Positions 22,559 through 31,530 of a DNA stretch of 31,530 nt are shown one piece after another; the first letter of the stretch is position 1; every line of letters begins with the position of its first letter. Source of the stretch: Bacillaceae bacterium (GTDB lineage: Bacteria; Bacillota; Bacilli; Bacillales_A; Planococcaceae); contig JASLGI010000007.1 of assembly GCA_030149685.1 (NCBI GenBank), positions 1-31,530 of the forward strand. The letters run 5' to 3'. Under the pieces are notes generated by a model that did not search any database, was not told the origin of the DNA, and saw only the letters and a list, made by a program, of their open reading frames with translations. The position numbers were made by a program, and so were the translations under genes.

Positions 22559-25500
22559 ATGGCATTACGATTATGGCTCGGTCGAGCAGGAACAGGAAAA
22601 ACGACGACGATTCAACGCGAAATTATTGAAAAAGTGAAAAATGATCCACTGGGTCCACCGATTTATGTACTCGTACCTGACCAAATTTCATACGCGATGG
22701 AAGAAGCATTAACGGTGCAATCAGGGTTAGGCAGTTTAGTACGTGTCCACGTCTTATCTTTCAAACGACTCGCATGGCACGTATTACAAGAAGTAGGAGG
22801 GGCAACGAGAGAACAAATAGACCCTTACGGTTATTTAATGCTCGTCCGCCAAGTATTGCTGGAAGTAGAAGAAGAATTGACACTGTTCCAACGAGCGACG
22901 AAAAAGTATGGGTTCATAGAGCAAATGGTCGCTATTTTACAAGAAATGAGCCGATATCGTGTAAAAAGTGATGACTTGACTCAATTAAAAGATGCATTAG
23001 AAGAAGCAAGTGCGCATCAAACGATTATTCAAAAAGTCGATGAAATTGCACGAGTAGCTGCTGAAATTGAAGCACGTCTCGGCACTTCTTATGTTGATGG
23101 TGAAGGGCATCTTCATCTATTGACCGATTTGATGGAGCAATCAACAAGTATTCCAGAAGTTGAAATCTATATCGATGGCTTTGAGAAAATGACAAAAAGT
23201 GAGTTTGCTGTCGTTGAACAATTACTCATACAAGCAAAAAGTGTCACAGTGGCACTTCCGAACAACCCTGCTGATTCAACAGACCAACTCTTTTACCAAG
23301 CGAATCAGTTGGCGAATATGTTACGCCTCAGCGCAGAGCATCAAGGCGTCGTCATTGAAGAAGAAAAATATTTTTCGACAAACTACCGCGCATCCAACGA
23401 TGAGCTACGTCATTTAGAAAGTGAGTTCCAGTCATTTACACCACGTGCATATGAAGCACCAGTAGAGTCGATTCAACTCGTTCGTGCTGAAGACCGCCGT
23501 GCTGAAATTGACGCCGTTGCACGGTCAATTCGTCAATTAGTAGAAGACGGTTATCGTTATAAAGATGTAGTGATCATTTATCAACAGAGTGACTACTATG
23601 ATGAGTTGTTAACGCGCACGATGCGAGAATACGATATTCCATTATTTATTAGTCAGAAACGCTCAATGTTAGATCATCCATTGATCGAATTAACACGAGC
23701 TGCCTTAGACGTCATTCAAAGAAAATGGTCGTACGCTTCAGTTTTCCGTGCCGTAAAAACAGATTTATTATTTCCGTTACCAGAACAAGCACCGGGTATG
23801 TTACTAGATGATTGGCGTCACCGAGCCGACGAACTCGAAAATTTCGTCTTAGCAAAAGGGATTCAAGGAAGTGCATGGACCGCTGATACAGAAGCAAGTG
23901 CACGTCGTTGGACATATGAACGCTATCGCGGATTATCCGATATTCAAAAAGCACGAACGACAGAAGAAGAAGAAAAACAAGAAGACTTACATGAAATGCG
24001 CGATATGATTCGTCTTCCACTGATGCAGTTAGAAGCGCGTTTAAAAGAGGAAAAGACCGGCAAAGGTTTTGCGCTCGCTTTATATGAATTCATGGAAATG
24101 CTCCGTATTCCAGAAAAACTGGCGTTGTTACAAGAAACAGAAAAACAGCGAGGTGCATTGGAAAAAGCGAAAGAGCACGAACAAGCTTGGCGTGCATGGG
24201 GGCATTTACTCGATCAATTCGTCACAGTGTTTGGAGAGGAAGAACAAACACTAGAAGAAATGATTCAAATTTTTGATGAAGGATTAGTCGCATTAGAATT
24301 TAGTCAAATACCACCAGCACTTGACCAAGTAACAGTAACGACATTTGCAGGCGGAAGTTTTTTAAATCCGAAAGTCGCTTTTTTAATCGGGATGAATGAT
24401 GGGGTCATTCCAGCCCGTTCTGAACAAGAAGGATTGTTGACAGATAGAGACCGGGAACAATTTAAAGCATTTGATTTAGAAATTGCGCCGTCAACGGAAG
24501 AGCAATTACTCGGGGATCACTATTATGCTTATCGAGCATTCACCGCTGCGACTGAGCGTCTTTACGTATCATTCGCTTTAAGTGATGAATCATCATCAAG
24601 CATGCAACCGTCGACCTATGTAACGAAATTGCAAGAGTTATTCCCAGCATTGCGTGAAACACCAGCACAACATACGATTGCTTACTTACCAGATGAAGAA
24701 GCAGTGAAGTACTTAGTAACACCATTTACCTCACTCGCTCATTTTATTTATCAATGGAAAGAAAAAGAACTCGACCCGACACAGTGGACATCACTCTGGC
24801 AAGCAGTCGCTCATTATTACGCAACGACAGAAGAATGGCAGTCCTTATATGAAGAAATAATCGCACCGATCGAACATCGTCATGAAGATTATCGTTTACC
24901 ACAAGAAGTCGTACAAGCGATGTATGATAAGCAACTCAAAGGAAGCGTCTCCCGAATTGAGAAGTTTCATAGTTGTCCGTTTAGTCACTTTGCTTCTTAC
25001 GGCTTACGTTTACGTGAACGTTCGATTTATCAACTGGACCCACCAGCAATCGGTGATTTATTTCACGCTGTATTTGAACGCCTCGAGTATCGTTTACGAG
25101 AATTACAACTAGAGTGGCACGAATTAACAGATGCGCAAATTACATCGATGAGCATGTCGATCATTGATGAGCTTGCCCCTCATTTCGTTCATCAAATCTT
25201 ACTATCATCGGCTCGTTATCAATACATGAAGCGTCGATTGACGAAAATTGTGATTGCAACAGCGCGGGCGGTTCGTCAACAAGCGCAAAAGAGTCGTTTT
25301 TCACCGGTCGGTGTCGAAGTAGCATTCGGGGTGGAAGATGGTTTACCAGGGCTCGTCATACCACTTGAAAAACATCAAGGGTCGATCAACTTACGCGGAC
25401 GTATTGACCGGGTAGATGTAGCAAACGTCGGAGAAGAAGATTACGTGCGTATCGTCGATTATAAATCATCGGAACAATCGCTCGATTTAACGAAAGTGTA

Positions 25501-26095
25501 CCACGGCTTATCGCTTCAAATGTTAACGTACTTAGATGTCGTCGTAGAACATGCACCTAAATGGTTACACAAAGAAGTACAACCAGCCGGTATGTTTTAC
25601 ATGCACGTCCACGAGCCGTTATTAACATTAGAAGAGGAAGTAACAGAACAAATATTAGAAGAAAAATGGCTGCGTGATTACCGTTTAGGCGGTTATTTAT
25701 TAGACGATGTGACAGTCGCAGAAGCGATGGACCGAGATGTCACAGAAGGTTCCTCATTAGTGATACCAGCGACATTGACGAAAAAAGGGACATTCCACCA
25801 ATCGCACTCTCGCGTATTATCGACAGAAGATGTGAATGACTTACGCACATGGACGAGGAAGCAGCATCAGCGTGCAGGCGAAGCCATTCTCGATGGCGTG
25901 GCAGACGTTTCCCCTTATGAGTTGCGCAATCAAATGCCTTGTCAATATTGCGAATACAAAGCGGTCTGTCAATTTGATAAAGGAGACCCACGTGTCGCAT
26001 CTCGCTGTTTAGATACGTACCGTGACAAAGATGTATTACAACGAATAAAACGAGAGGAGAACGAACAACATGAACATACCGAAAAAACCGAGTGA
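22559..26095 (+). CDS. addB: Helicase-nuclease subunit AddB
   Basis: AddB is one subunit of AddAB, the RecBCD-equivalent that processes double-strand ends for RecA loading and helps recognise Chi. The 1178-residue length matches the family (about 1166 in B. subtilis). An N-terminal Walker A GRAGTGKTTT (8-17) is followed by an inactivated helicase-like fold. The C-terminal nuclease domain has VRIVDYKSS and the cysteines of the 4Fe-4S cluster: CPFSHFASYGLRL and the terminal set CQYCEYKAVC. AAGGAGG stands about 8 bases before ATG 22559. It overlaps addA by 26 bases, which indicates coupled translation and matched subunit amounts. Confidence 0.96.
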   Translation: MALRLWLGRAGTGKTTTIQREIIEKVKNDPLGPPIYVLVPDQISYAMEEALTVQSGLGSLVRVHVLSFKRLAWHVLQEVGGATREQIDPYGYLMLVRQVLLEVEEELTLFQRATKKYGFIEQMVAILQEMSRYRVKSDDLTQLKDALEEASAHQTIIQKVDEIARVAAEIEARLGTSYVDGEGHLHLLTDLMEQSTSIPEVEIYIDGFEKMTKSEFAVVEQLLIQAKSVTVALPNNPADSTDQLFYQANQLANMLRLSAEHQGVVIEEEKYFSTNYRASNDELRHLESEFQSFTPRAYEAPVESIQLVRAEDRRAEIDAVARSIRQLVEDGYRYKDVVIIYQQSDYYDELLTRTMREYDIPLFISQKRSMLDHPLIELTRAALDVIQRKWSYASVFRAVKTDLLFPLPEQAPGMLLDDWRHRADELENFVLAKGIQGSAWTADTEASARRWTYERYRGLSDIQKARTTEEEEKQEDLHEMRDMIRLPLMQLEARLKEEKTGKGFALALYEFMEMLRIPEKLALLQETEKQRGALEKAKEHEQAWRAWGHLLDQFVTVFGEEEQTLEEMIQIFDEGLVALEFSQIPPALDQVTVTTFAGGSFLNPKVAFLIGMNDGVIPARSEQEGLLTDRDREQFKAFDLEIAPSTEEQLLGDHYYAYRAFTAATERLYVSFALSDESSSSMQPSTYVTKLQELFPALRETPAQHTIAYLPDEEAVKYLVTPFTSLAHFIYQWKEKELDPTQWTSLWQAVAHYYATTEEWQSLYEEIIAPIEHRHEDYRLPQEVVQAMYDKQLKGSVSRIEKFHSCPFSHFASYGLRLRERSIYQLDPPAIGDLFHAVFERLEYRLRELQLEWHELTDAQITSMSMSIIDELAPHFVHQILLSSARYQYMKRRLTKIVIATARAVRQQAQKSRFSPVGVEVAFGVEDGLPGLVIPLEKHQGSINLRGRIDRVDVANVGEEDYVRIVDYKSSEQSLDLTKVYHGLSLQMLTYLDVVVEHAPKWLHKEVQPAGMFYMHVHEPLLTLEEEVTEQILEEKWLRDYRLGGYLLDDVTVAEAMDRDVTEGSSLVIPATLTKKGTFHQSHSRVLSTEDVNDLRTWTRKQHQRAGEAILDGVADVSPYELRNQMPCQYCEYKAVCQFDKGDPRVASRCLDTYRDKDVLQRIKREENEQHEHTEKTE

Positions 26096-29000
26096 CGTCA
26101 TTTTTACCGATGAGCAATGGTTAGCGATTCATGCGGAAGGACGTGACATTTTAGTTTCTGCAGCGGCAGGTTCTGGAAAGACGCACGTATTGATTACCCG
26201 TTTAGTTGAAAAAATTATTCGTTCGACAGACCCGATCAATGTCGATGAGTTGCTCGTCGTCACATTTACGAACGCAGCGGCTGCGGAAATGCGTCAACGT
26301 CTCGGGGAAGCATTAGAAGAAAAGATTCAAGAAACGAACAATCGTCAAATGCAAGAACGTTTACGCCGCCAAGTCGTTTTACTCAATAAAGCGCATATTT
26401 CGACGTTACACGCTTTTTGTTCGACAGTCGTTCGTCAATACGCTTACTTGCTTGATATCGACCCAGGCTTTCGTTTAGGGAGCGAACAAGAAGTCGCTCT
26501 CATGCAAGAAGAAGCACTAGCAGACGTTTTAGAACGTGCCTATAGTGGGCATGCTTACGAAGCGATGTACGACGTAGCAGACCGCTTTTCGCACGGACGA
26601 GACGACGTAGGGATTGAAGAGCTAATTTATTTGTTATATGACTATGCGCGAGTAGAGCCGAATCCAGGAGAATGGTTGCGCCGTATTCCAGGACGATACG
26701 ATGTGAAAGGAATCCATACATTAGAGGAATGGCCGCTCGTAGACGAGTGGAAAACTTATGTTCACGAGCAATATATGAAAGTTCATCAAGCGTATGAAAC
26801 GTATCTTCACTATTTACAAGCAATGGAAGTAGAAGGGCGCGTCGTACCTGAAAAGTTGTATACGATTGCTCAAGGAGAAGACTATACGATTTTAGAACAG
26901 ATCCGTTTAGCGATGAAAGAAGAAAAGTGGGATCATATCGCCCGCTTGATGCCACAGTCGATCGAATGGTCCTCGCCCCGCAAGAAAAAAGGCGAAGATG
27001 ATGAAGTTAATAAAAAAGGGATGGCGCTCCGAAACGAATTTAAAGAGGTCGTCCAAACATTCGTCCGTTTATTCGCCCGTAGCGAACAACAACTGCTCGG
27101 TGATATTGAGGAAATGTATGAACCGATTCGTACGTTAGTCGGCATTGTTGAAGATTTCCACCATACGTATGAGCGGATGAAAGAAGAAGAAGCGGTGCTC
27201 GACTTTGGAGATTTAGAACATTACGCGCTCCAAATTTTATCGACAGATGGGCATGGCGAACGACCATCAGAAATAGCGGAGTTGTACCAACAACAGTTTG
27301 CTGAAGTACTCGTCGATGAATACCAAGATACGAACATTTTACAAGAACGTATCATTCAATTAGTGAAAAAAGGAGGCGAGCAAAACGGGAACCTCTTCAT
27401 GGTCGGTGACGTGAAGCAGTCGATTTATCGTTTCCGCCTAGCAGAGCCGAACTTGTTTTTAAATAAAATGAAGCGATTTTCGACAGATTTAGACGATGCG
27501 ACGACAGGGCTTGTCATTCATTTAAATAAAAACTTCCGCAGTCGAAAAGAAGTACTCGATAGTACGAACTTTGTCTTTTATCAAATGATGGATGAACATG
27601 TCGGAGAGATTACGTACGATGAAGATGCTGCACTCGCTTACGGGGCGACCTACTATGAACAATCCGATGAACGAGCAGGACAAGCACCTTCTTGTGAAAC
27701 GATTTTAGCACGTATTGAACCAGGGGAAGAAAAAAGTGAAGAGTCGAAAGCTGTTTTTGAAGCGCGATGGATGGCCCGACTCATCCGTCAATGGTTAAAA
27801 GAAGGAAAGCAAGTACGTGGAGAAGATGGTGTGATGCGTCCGATGACGTATCGAGACATCGCGATACTTCAGCGTTCAATGTCATCGGCTCCAGAAATCG
27901 CGACCGTTTTCCGAGAAGAAGGGATTCCTCTTTATGTAGAGTTATCAAAAGGATTTTTTGATGCTGTAGAAGTAAAAATATTACTCAGCGTGTTAGCGAT
28001 GATCGATAACCCGTATCAAGACATTCCATTAGTAGCGACATTACGTGCACCATTTTATCGCTTTACGAATGAAGAGCTTGCACGGATTCGTCTCGTCGAT
28101 CGCAATGGACCATTTTTTGAAGCATTGCAACAATATGCAAAAGAAACGAATGACCCATTAGCTGAGCGTGTTCGTCACTTTTTACAAACACTTTCACGTT
28201 GGCGTTCGCTCGCACGTCACGGCTCCTTATCTGATGTGATTTGGACGATCTTTTTAGAAACGAAATATTATGAAATGCTCGGAGCGATGCCGAACGGAAA
28301 ACAACGTCAAGCCAACTTACGCGTTTTACATGATCGGGCAATCGCTTATGAACAAACAGCAAATCGAGGACTTTTCCGCTTTTTACGATTTATTGAGCGG
28401 ATGAAAGAAGTCGATGAAGATATTGGAGAAGCGCGTTATGTCACAGAGGAAGATAATGTCGTTCAAATGATGACGGTGCACGGATCAAAAGGATTAGAAT
28501 ACCCGATCGTCTTTATGAGCAGCTTGCATAAACGATTTAACTTCCGAGATACGCAAGGCTCTTACATGTTTGACCAACAATATGGACTCGTCACAAAGTC
28601 GATCGATCCTGTAAAAAATATTGAGCGCGACAATATGTTGACGATGATGACGAAAGTGAAAAAAGAACGTGAAATGCGCGCAGAAGAAATGCGTATTTTA
28701 TACGTTGCGATGACACGAGCGAAAGAACAGCTCGTCTTGCTCGGTTATACGACAGAAAAAGAAGAAGAACAAGCTTTCGCCATAGCAGAAACACTTGAAG
28801 GTGAGCGATTATTACCGACGAATGCGAGAAGTCAAGCGGCGCGTTATTTCGATTGGATCTTACCAGCAGTGAGCCGTCATACCGACTGGCCTGAAGGACC
28901 GTTTCTCGATACACCATTTTTCACACAAACCGAGAAAATGTGGCAACTAGAGCGAGTGAATGAAGAAGAGCTTCCATCGCTTGAAGTGAAAAATGAACAA

Positions 29001-29774
29001 CATGTCATCGAAACAGCGAAAGAAACGGAATGGACAGAACAAATCGACGCACGTTTTAATTATCGTTATCCTTATAAAGAAGCGACGATGCAACCGTCGA
29101 AAGAAAGTGTCAGTGAAGTGAATCGTGCACTCACAGAAGAAGTGGCTCATCCGGTACAACCTTCCCCACTTGTCGTTAGTGAGGAACAAGTCTACCCATT
29201 TGAACGTCCTTCATTTGTGCAAGACCAAGCATTAACTGCAGCTGAACGAGGGACCGCGATTCACGCTGTGATGGAACATATTCCGTGGACGATCGAACCG
29301 GAAGAAAGAGAAATTGCCACGTTTATCGATGCACTCGTAACACGTCAATTGTTGACAGAAGAAGAGCGAGATGTCATCGATACTGAAGATATTCAACGCT
29401 TTTTACAGTCACCGATTGCTGAACAGTTGCGACGTGCTCAAAAAGTGTATCGTGAATTACCGTTTACGTATGCTTACCAGGCAACGAAGGAAAGTGAACC
29501 ACAACTGATGCAAGGGATCATTGACTGTTTCTTCGTCGATGAAAACGGGAAAGGATACGTACTCGACTTTAAAACGGATCGGTTGAAAAAGTATGGGACG
29601 AAAGAAAACAAAATTCAAGAACTTCATCGTCGATATAGTGTTCAATTAAACTTATATCGCCAAGCAGTCAAACGAGCGACGCAGTTAGAAGTCGGCCAAA
29701 GTCTTATTTATTCTTTCGACTGTCATGAAGTCATTGAAGTACCGACCCGTCCCATTGGTTATGTCGAAGAGTAA
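26070..29774 (+). CDS. addA: ATP-dependent helicase-nuclease subunit AddA
   Basis: AddA is the motor and second nuclease subunit of AddAB. The 1234-residue protein carries SF1 (UvrD-like) helicase motifs: FTDEQWLAI (Q-motif region, residues 12-20), Walker A AAAGSGKT (31-38), VVTFTNAAAAEMRQRL (Ia), VDEYQDTN (II), GDVKQSIYRFR (III), TVHGSKGLEYPIVF (V) and RILYVAMTRAKEQL (VI). The C-terminal RecB-like nuclease has GIIDCFFVDENGKGYVLDFKTDR with the metal-binding Asp-x-Lys core. It starts inside addB, with GAGGAG about 11 bases upstream. In B. subtilis, sbcD and sbcC follow addA, but here the next gene is yisK. Confidence 0.97.
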   Translation: MNIPKKPSDVIFTDEQWLAIHAEGRDILVSAAAGSGKTHVLITRLVEKIIRSTDPINVDELLVVTFTNAAAAEMRQRLGEALEEKIQETNNRQMQERLRRQVVLLNKAHISTLHAFCSTVVRQYAYLLDIDPGFRLGSEQEVALMQEEALADVLERAYSGHAYEAMYDVADRFSHGRDDVGIEELIYLLYDYARVEPNPGEWLRRIPGRYDVKGIHTLEEWPLVDEWKTYVHEQYMKVHQAYETYLHYLQAMEVEGRVVPEKLYTIAQGEDYTILEQIRLAMKEEKWDHIARLMPQSIEWSSPRKKKGEDDEVNKKGMALRNEFKEVVQTFVRLFARSEQQLLGDIEEMYEPIRTLVGIVEDFHHTYERMKEEEAVLDFGDLEHYALQILSTDGHGERPSEIAELYQQQFAEVLVDEYQDTNILQERIIQLVKKGGEQNGNLFMVGDVKQSIYRFRLAEPNLFLNKMKRFSTDLDDATTGLVIHLNKNFRSRKEVLDSTNFVFYQMMDEHVGEITYDEDAALAYGATYYEQSDERAGQAPSCETILARIEPGEEKSEESKAVFEARWMARLIRQWLKEGKQVRGEDGVMRPMTYRDIAILQRSMSSAPEIATVFREEGIPLYVELSKGFFDAVEVKILLSVLAMIDNPYQDIPLVATLRAPFYRFTNEELARIRLVDRNGPFFEALQQYAKETNDPLAERVRHFLQTLSRWRSLARHGSLSDVIWTIFLETKYYEMLGAMPNGKQRQANLRVLHDRAIAYEQTANRGLFRFLRFIERMKEVDEDIGEARYVTEEDNVVQMMTVHGSKGLEYPIVFMSSLHKRFNFRDTQGSYMFDQQYGLVTKSIDPVKNIERDNMLTMMTKVKKEREMRAEEMRILYVAMTRAKEQLVLLGYTTEKEEEQAFAIAETLEGERLLPTNARSQAARYFDWILPAVSRHTDWPEGPFLDTPFFTQTEKMWQLERVNEEELPSLEVKNEQHVIETAKETEWTEQIDARFNYRYPYKEATMQPSKESVSEVNRALTEEVAHPVQPSPLVVSEEQVYPFERPSFVQDQALTAAERGTAIHAVMEHIPWTIEPEEREIATFIDALVTRQLLTEEERDVIDTEDIQRFLQSPIAEQLRRAQKVYRELPFTYAYQATKESEPQLMQGIIDCFFVDENGKGYVLDFKTDRLKKYGTKENKIQELHRRYSVQLNLYRQAVKRATQLEVGQSLIYSFDCHEVIEVPTRPIGYVEE

Positions 29775-29800
29775 ATGGGGAAGAAAAGAAAGAGATTTTG

Positions 29801-29828
29801 TGGACGTTATGTAAAATAACGGTATGAT
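29801..29828 (+). promoter_or_regulatory. Possible promoter for yisK
   Basis: TATGAT (29823-29828) is preceded at 16 bp by TGGACG (29801-29806), a weak -35 candidate. Position, between addA and yisK, suits a promoter, but the match is only fair. Confidence 0.35.
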
Positions 29829-29870
29829 AAGGAAGAAGACAATTTACAATCCTTAAGGAGGATGGAGAGA

Positions 29871-30773
29871 ATGAAACTTTTAACTTTTACAAAAAACGGT
29901 CGTACGTCTTACGGACCGAAAGTGAAACGTGAAGATGCGGTATGGGACGTGTTAAAAATTGCAGAAGCACGTAATGTGCAAGTACCGGCATCGATTCGTG
30001 AAGGGGTAGCGAAAGGAAATGAGTTCGTAGAAGAAGTGCGCGCGCTCGTCGATGAGATGGGAGCAAGCGAAGAAGCAGAACATTTCAAATATCCTTTTCA
30101 AGAGGTGACATGGGAAGCACCGATTCCGCGTCCACCGAAAAACGTTATTTGTGTCGGGAAAAACTACGCCGACCACGCAGCAGAAATGGGAGCAGCAACA
30201 CCACCTGAAAATGTGCTCGTCTTTACGAAGTCACCGACATCGATTGCGGCTGATAACGAAGAACTCCCGACGCATCACGCGAAAACATCGAGTTTAGATT
30301 ATGAAGGTGAACTTGCGATCGTGATCGGGAAAAAAGGAAAAGACATTCCAAAGCAACTAGCATATGATTACATTTTCGGTTATACGATCGCAAACGATGT
30401 TACTGCGCGCGACGTTCAAAAAGCGCACGGCCAATTTTTCTTAGGTAAAAGTTTAGAAGGAACATGTCCGATGGGGCCATACGTCGTATCAAAAGATGAA
30501 ATTCCGAACCCACACAATTTAACAGTGGTGACGAAAGTAAATGAGGAAGTTCGTCAAAATGGCCATACGTCACAAATGATGTTTAAAGTAGATGATTTAA
30601 TTGCACAAATTTCAAAATACGTCACATTAGAGCCTGGCGATATTATTTTAACAGGTACGCCAGCAGGTGTCGGTAAAGGCATGAACCCACCGCAATATTT
30701 AAAAAGTGGGGATGTCGTGAAAGTATCAATTGAAGGAATTGGTACATTAACGAATACATTTCGTGACAAATAA
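29871..30773 (+). CDS. yisK: Fumarylacetoacetate hydrolase-family protein YisK
   Basis: The 300-residue protein has the FAH-family fold and metal site: GKNYADHAAEMG, the acidic EGELAIVIGKKGKDI, NDVTARDVQ and TGTPAGVGKG. B. subtilis YisK (301 residues) has been reported as an oxaloacetate decarboxylase that also localises with the actin-like protein Mbl; whether the activity holds here is inference from length, sequence pattern and the yisK-yisL pairing. The start is ATG 29871, 9 bases after AAGGAGG; the ATG at 29862 directly abuts that ribosome site and is rejected. A hairpin terminator follows, so it is transcribed separately from yisL, which has its own promoter. Confidence 0.9.
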   Translation: MKLLTFTKNGRTSYGPKVKREDAVWDVLKIAEARNVQVPASIREGVAKGNEFVEEVRALVDEMGASEEAEHFKYPFQEVTWEAPIPRPPKNVICVGKNYADHAAEMGAATPPENVLVFTKSPTSIAADNEELPTHHAKTSSLDYEGELAIVIGKKGKDIPKQLAYDYIFGYTIANDVTARDVQKAHGQFFLGKSLEGTCPMGPYVVSKDEIPNPHNLTVVTKVNEEVRQNGHTSQMMFKVDDLIAQISKYVTLEPGDIILTGTPAGVGKGMNPPQYLKSGDVVKVSIEGIGTLTNTFRDK

Positions 30774-30788
30774 GTGAAAATATTTACA

Positions 30789-30828
30789 AGAAGCTCATTA
30801 GATTTAATAGCTAATGAGCTTCTTTTTT
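30789..30828 (+). terminator. Terminator of yisK
   Basis: A perfect 13-bp stem (30789-30801 with 30811-30823), a nine-base loop, and a run of Ts (to 30828). The T-run forms part of the downstream yisL -35 element TTGACA. Confidence 0.94.
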
Positions 30829-30856
30829 GACAAATACGACAAGGGGTATGTATGAT
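30827..30856 (+). promoter_or_regulatory. SigA promoter for yisL
   Basis: TTGACA (30827-30832), 18 bases, then TATGAT (30851-30856) is a near-consensus vegetative promoter. It begins in the T-run of the yisK terminator, and it contains the in-frame ATG at 30852, showing that the longest reading frame is not the real gene. Confidence 0.82.
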
Positions 30857-30893
30857 AGGCAGTAATTTCGATAAAAAAGAGAGGAGGGATAGT

Positions 30894-31241
30894 GTGGAAT
30901 CATTATCAGAAACGACACATTTTCACATTTTTTCATGGGTAGTTGCCGTCGTTTTATTTTTAATTGCCTCACGAATGAAAGTAGGTTCACGTAACCGATT
31001 AATTTTACATATGTCAGCACGACTCTTTTACGTTCTTATCGTTATTTCAGGAATGGGCCTTGTCATGTATCATGAAACAGGTGGCACATTAGTGATGGTG
31101 AAAGCGTTGGTCGGTATTGTGACGATCGCTTTCATGGAGATGGTACTCGTTCGTTCATCGAAAGGACGAGACGTGAAAAATTTATGGATCGCATTTGCGG
31201 TATTTATTTTCGCAACAGTCGGTCTCGGATTTTACTTATAA
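30894..31241 (+). CDS. yisL: DUF1516 (UPF0344) membrane protein YisL
   Basis: This 115-residue protein has four hydrophobic segments (about 13-27, 38-60, 65-85 and 95-114) and matches the small YisL/UPF0344 family of unknown function, whose B. subtilis member has 118 residues and also sits beside yisK. The start is GTG 30894, a few bases after AGGAGGG (30882-30888); the upstream ATG 30852 lies in the promoter's -10 box, so it is not used. Family members typically start with a short tail and TTHFHIFSWVVAVVLF, as here. It ends at a bidirectional terminator shared with the converging HAD gene. Confidence 0.88.
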   Translation: MESLSETTHFHIFSWVVAVVLFLIASRMKVGSRNRLILHMSARLFYVLIVISGMGLVMYHETGGTLVMVKALVGIVTIAFMEMVLVRSSKGRDVKNLWIAFAVFIFATVGLGFYL

Positions 31242-31278
31242 TGAAAAGACGCTCACTACAAAAGGGAGCGTCTTTTCA
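31242..31278. terminator. Bidirectional terminator between yisL and the HAD gene
   Basis: A perfect 13-bp stem TGAAAAGACGCTC (31242-31254) with its complement (31266-31278) has A- and T-rich outer ends and can stop both convergent transcripts. The HAD gene's stop codon is inside it. Confidence 0.88.
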
Positions 31279-31530
31279 TCGTTGAAAATAACCTTCTAAA
31301 AACCAAGCGATACCATCTTCTTCGTTTGATTTTGTCGTAGCGTTTGCGATTTGGCGCAGCGGCTCAATTCCGTTTGCCATGGCAACACCAACACCTGCGT
31401 AGTCGATCATTTCTAAATCATTTTCTTCATCTCCGAAAGCGATAATTCGTTCGCGTGGAATATTGTAGTAACGAGCGACTTGGCGAATGCCGAGCGCTTT
31501 ATGTAAGCCTGTTCGGACGAGTTCAACGAT
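31276..31530 (-). CDS. Cof-type HAD-superfamily phosphatase, C-terminal part (partial)
   Basis: Only the last 84 residues are in the window; the start lies beyond base 31530. The reading frame on the minus strand gives KALGIRQVARYYNIPRERII followed by AFGDEENDLEMIDYAGVGVAMANG, the hallmark HAD motif IV (GDxxNDxxM) and the AGxGVAMxN sequence of Cof-type phosphatases of class IIB. The HKALG lysine corresponds to motif III. Members dephosphorylate sugar phosphates, nucleotides or vitamin precursors such as FMN and PLP; the substrate cannot be told. It ends with TGA (31276-31278) inside a bidirectional terminator opposite yisL. Confidence 0.9.
   Translation of the reverse strand: MVELVRTGLHKALGIRQVARYYNIPRERIIAFGDEENDLEMIDYAGVGVAMANGIEPLRQIANATTKSNEEDGIAWFLEGYFQR

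Noticed and set aside
26500..26955. 151-residue minus-strand open frame inside addA
   Set aside because: It is antisense to a well-conserved helicase and looks like a codon-bias shadow, with no ribosome site.
30852..30893. N-terminal extension of YisL from ATG 30852
   Set aside because: It lies in the -10 box of the TTGACA-N18-TATGAT promoter; GTG 30894 has a good ribosome site.
1..31530. CRISPR array, prophage, insertion sequence, toxin-antitoxin or defence cluster
   Set aside because: No spaced direct repeats, transposase, integrase or phage-like genes were found; nearly every gene is a conserved housekeeping gene in familiar order.

Overview
The window looks like chromosomal housekeeping DNA from a motile, low-GC, Gram-positive Bacillales bacterium of the Bacillaceae/Planococcaceae kind. 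This rests on AAGGAGG-type ribosome sites, SigA, SigD and SigB promoter motifs, AddAB instead of RecBCD, a long-form hibernation factor (Hpf), a flaG-fliD-fliS-fliT block, and gene order close to Bacillus subtilis. The genus cannot be resolved by eye. I see no prophage, insertion sequence, CRISPR array or defence island, and no clear undescribed multi-gene system. No gene-free stretch exceeds 300 bases; the longest (236-472 and 21077-21330) hold terminators and hairpins.

Layout. 1-273: tRNA-Gln, tRNA-Gly and tRNA-Cys and their terminator. 343-997: an unrecognised minus-strand gene with a long terminator hairpin. 1049-2664: the tRNA wobble-base pair queG-trmL, followed by a soluble chemoreceptor gene (2751-3677) with a SigD-like promoter. 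3738-6297 (minus): a tightly overlapping trio of CBS/CorC membrane protein, membrane-anchored thioredoxin-like protein and RluA-type pseudouridine synthase. 6521-9309: MFS transporter, yheB and yheA, then hemZ.

10862-13539: a near-perfect SigD promoter and the filament-assembly genes flaG, fliD, fliS and fliT. 13540-14314: hpf behind stacked SigB-like and SigA-like promoters. 14328-18064: secA-prfB, with the release factor 2 programmed frameshift intact. 18127-21205: ftsE-ftsX and a secreted M23 (LytM) coiled-coil protein, probably an FtsEX-controlled wall hydrolase or its activator. 21331-22480: a MinJ-like PDZ membrane protein. 22515-29774: addB-addA. 29871-31241: yisK and yisL. The window ends inside a minus-strand HAD phosphatase gene.

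Functionally, the centre couples motility, secretion, translation termination, ribosome hibernation and division/wall hydrolysis, as in the B. subtilis hag-to-minJ region. Flanking blocks match a different part of the B. subtilis chromosome (yhbA to yisL). Genes linked to sporulation in the equivalent B. subtilis intervals (ctpB; gerP and yisI) are absent at these positions, which hints at, but does not prove, a non-sporulating lineage. Several start codons were moved from the longest-ORF position because ribosome binding sites or promoter boxes decide them; each case is explained in its entry.
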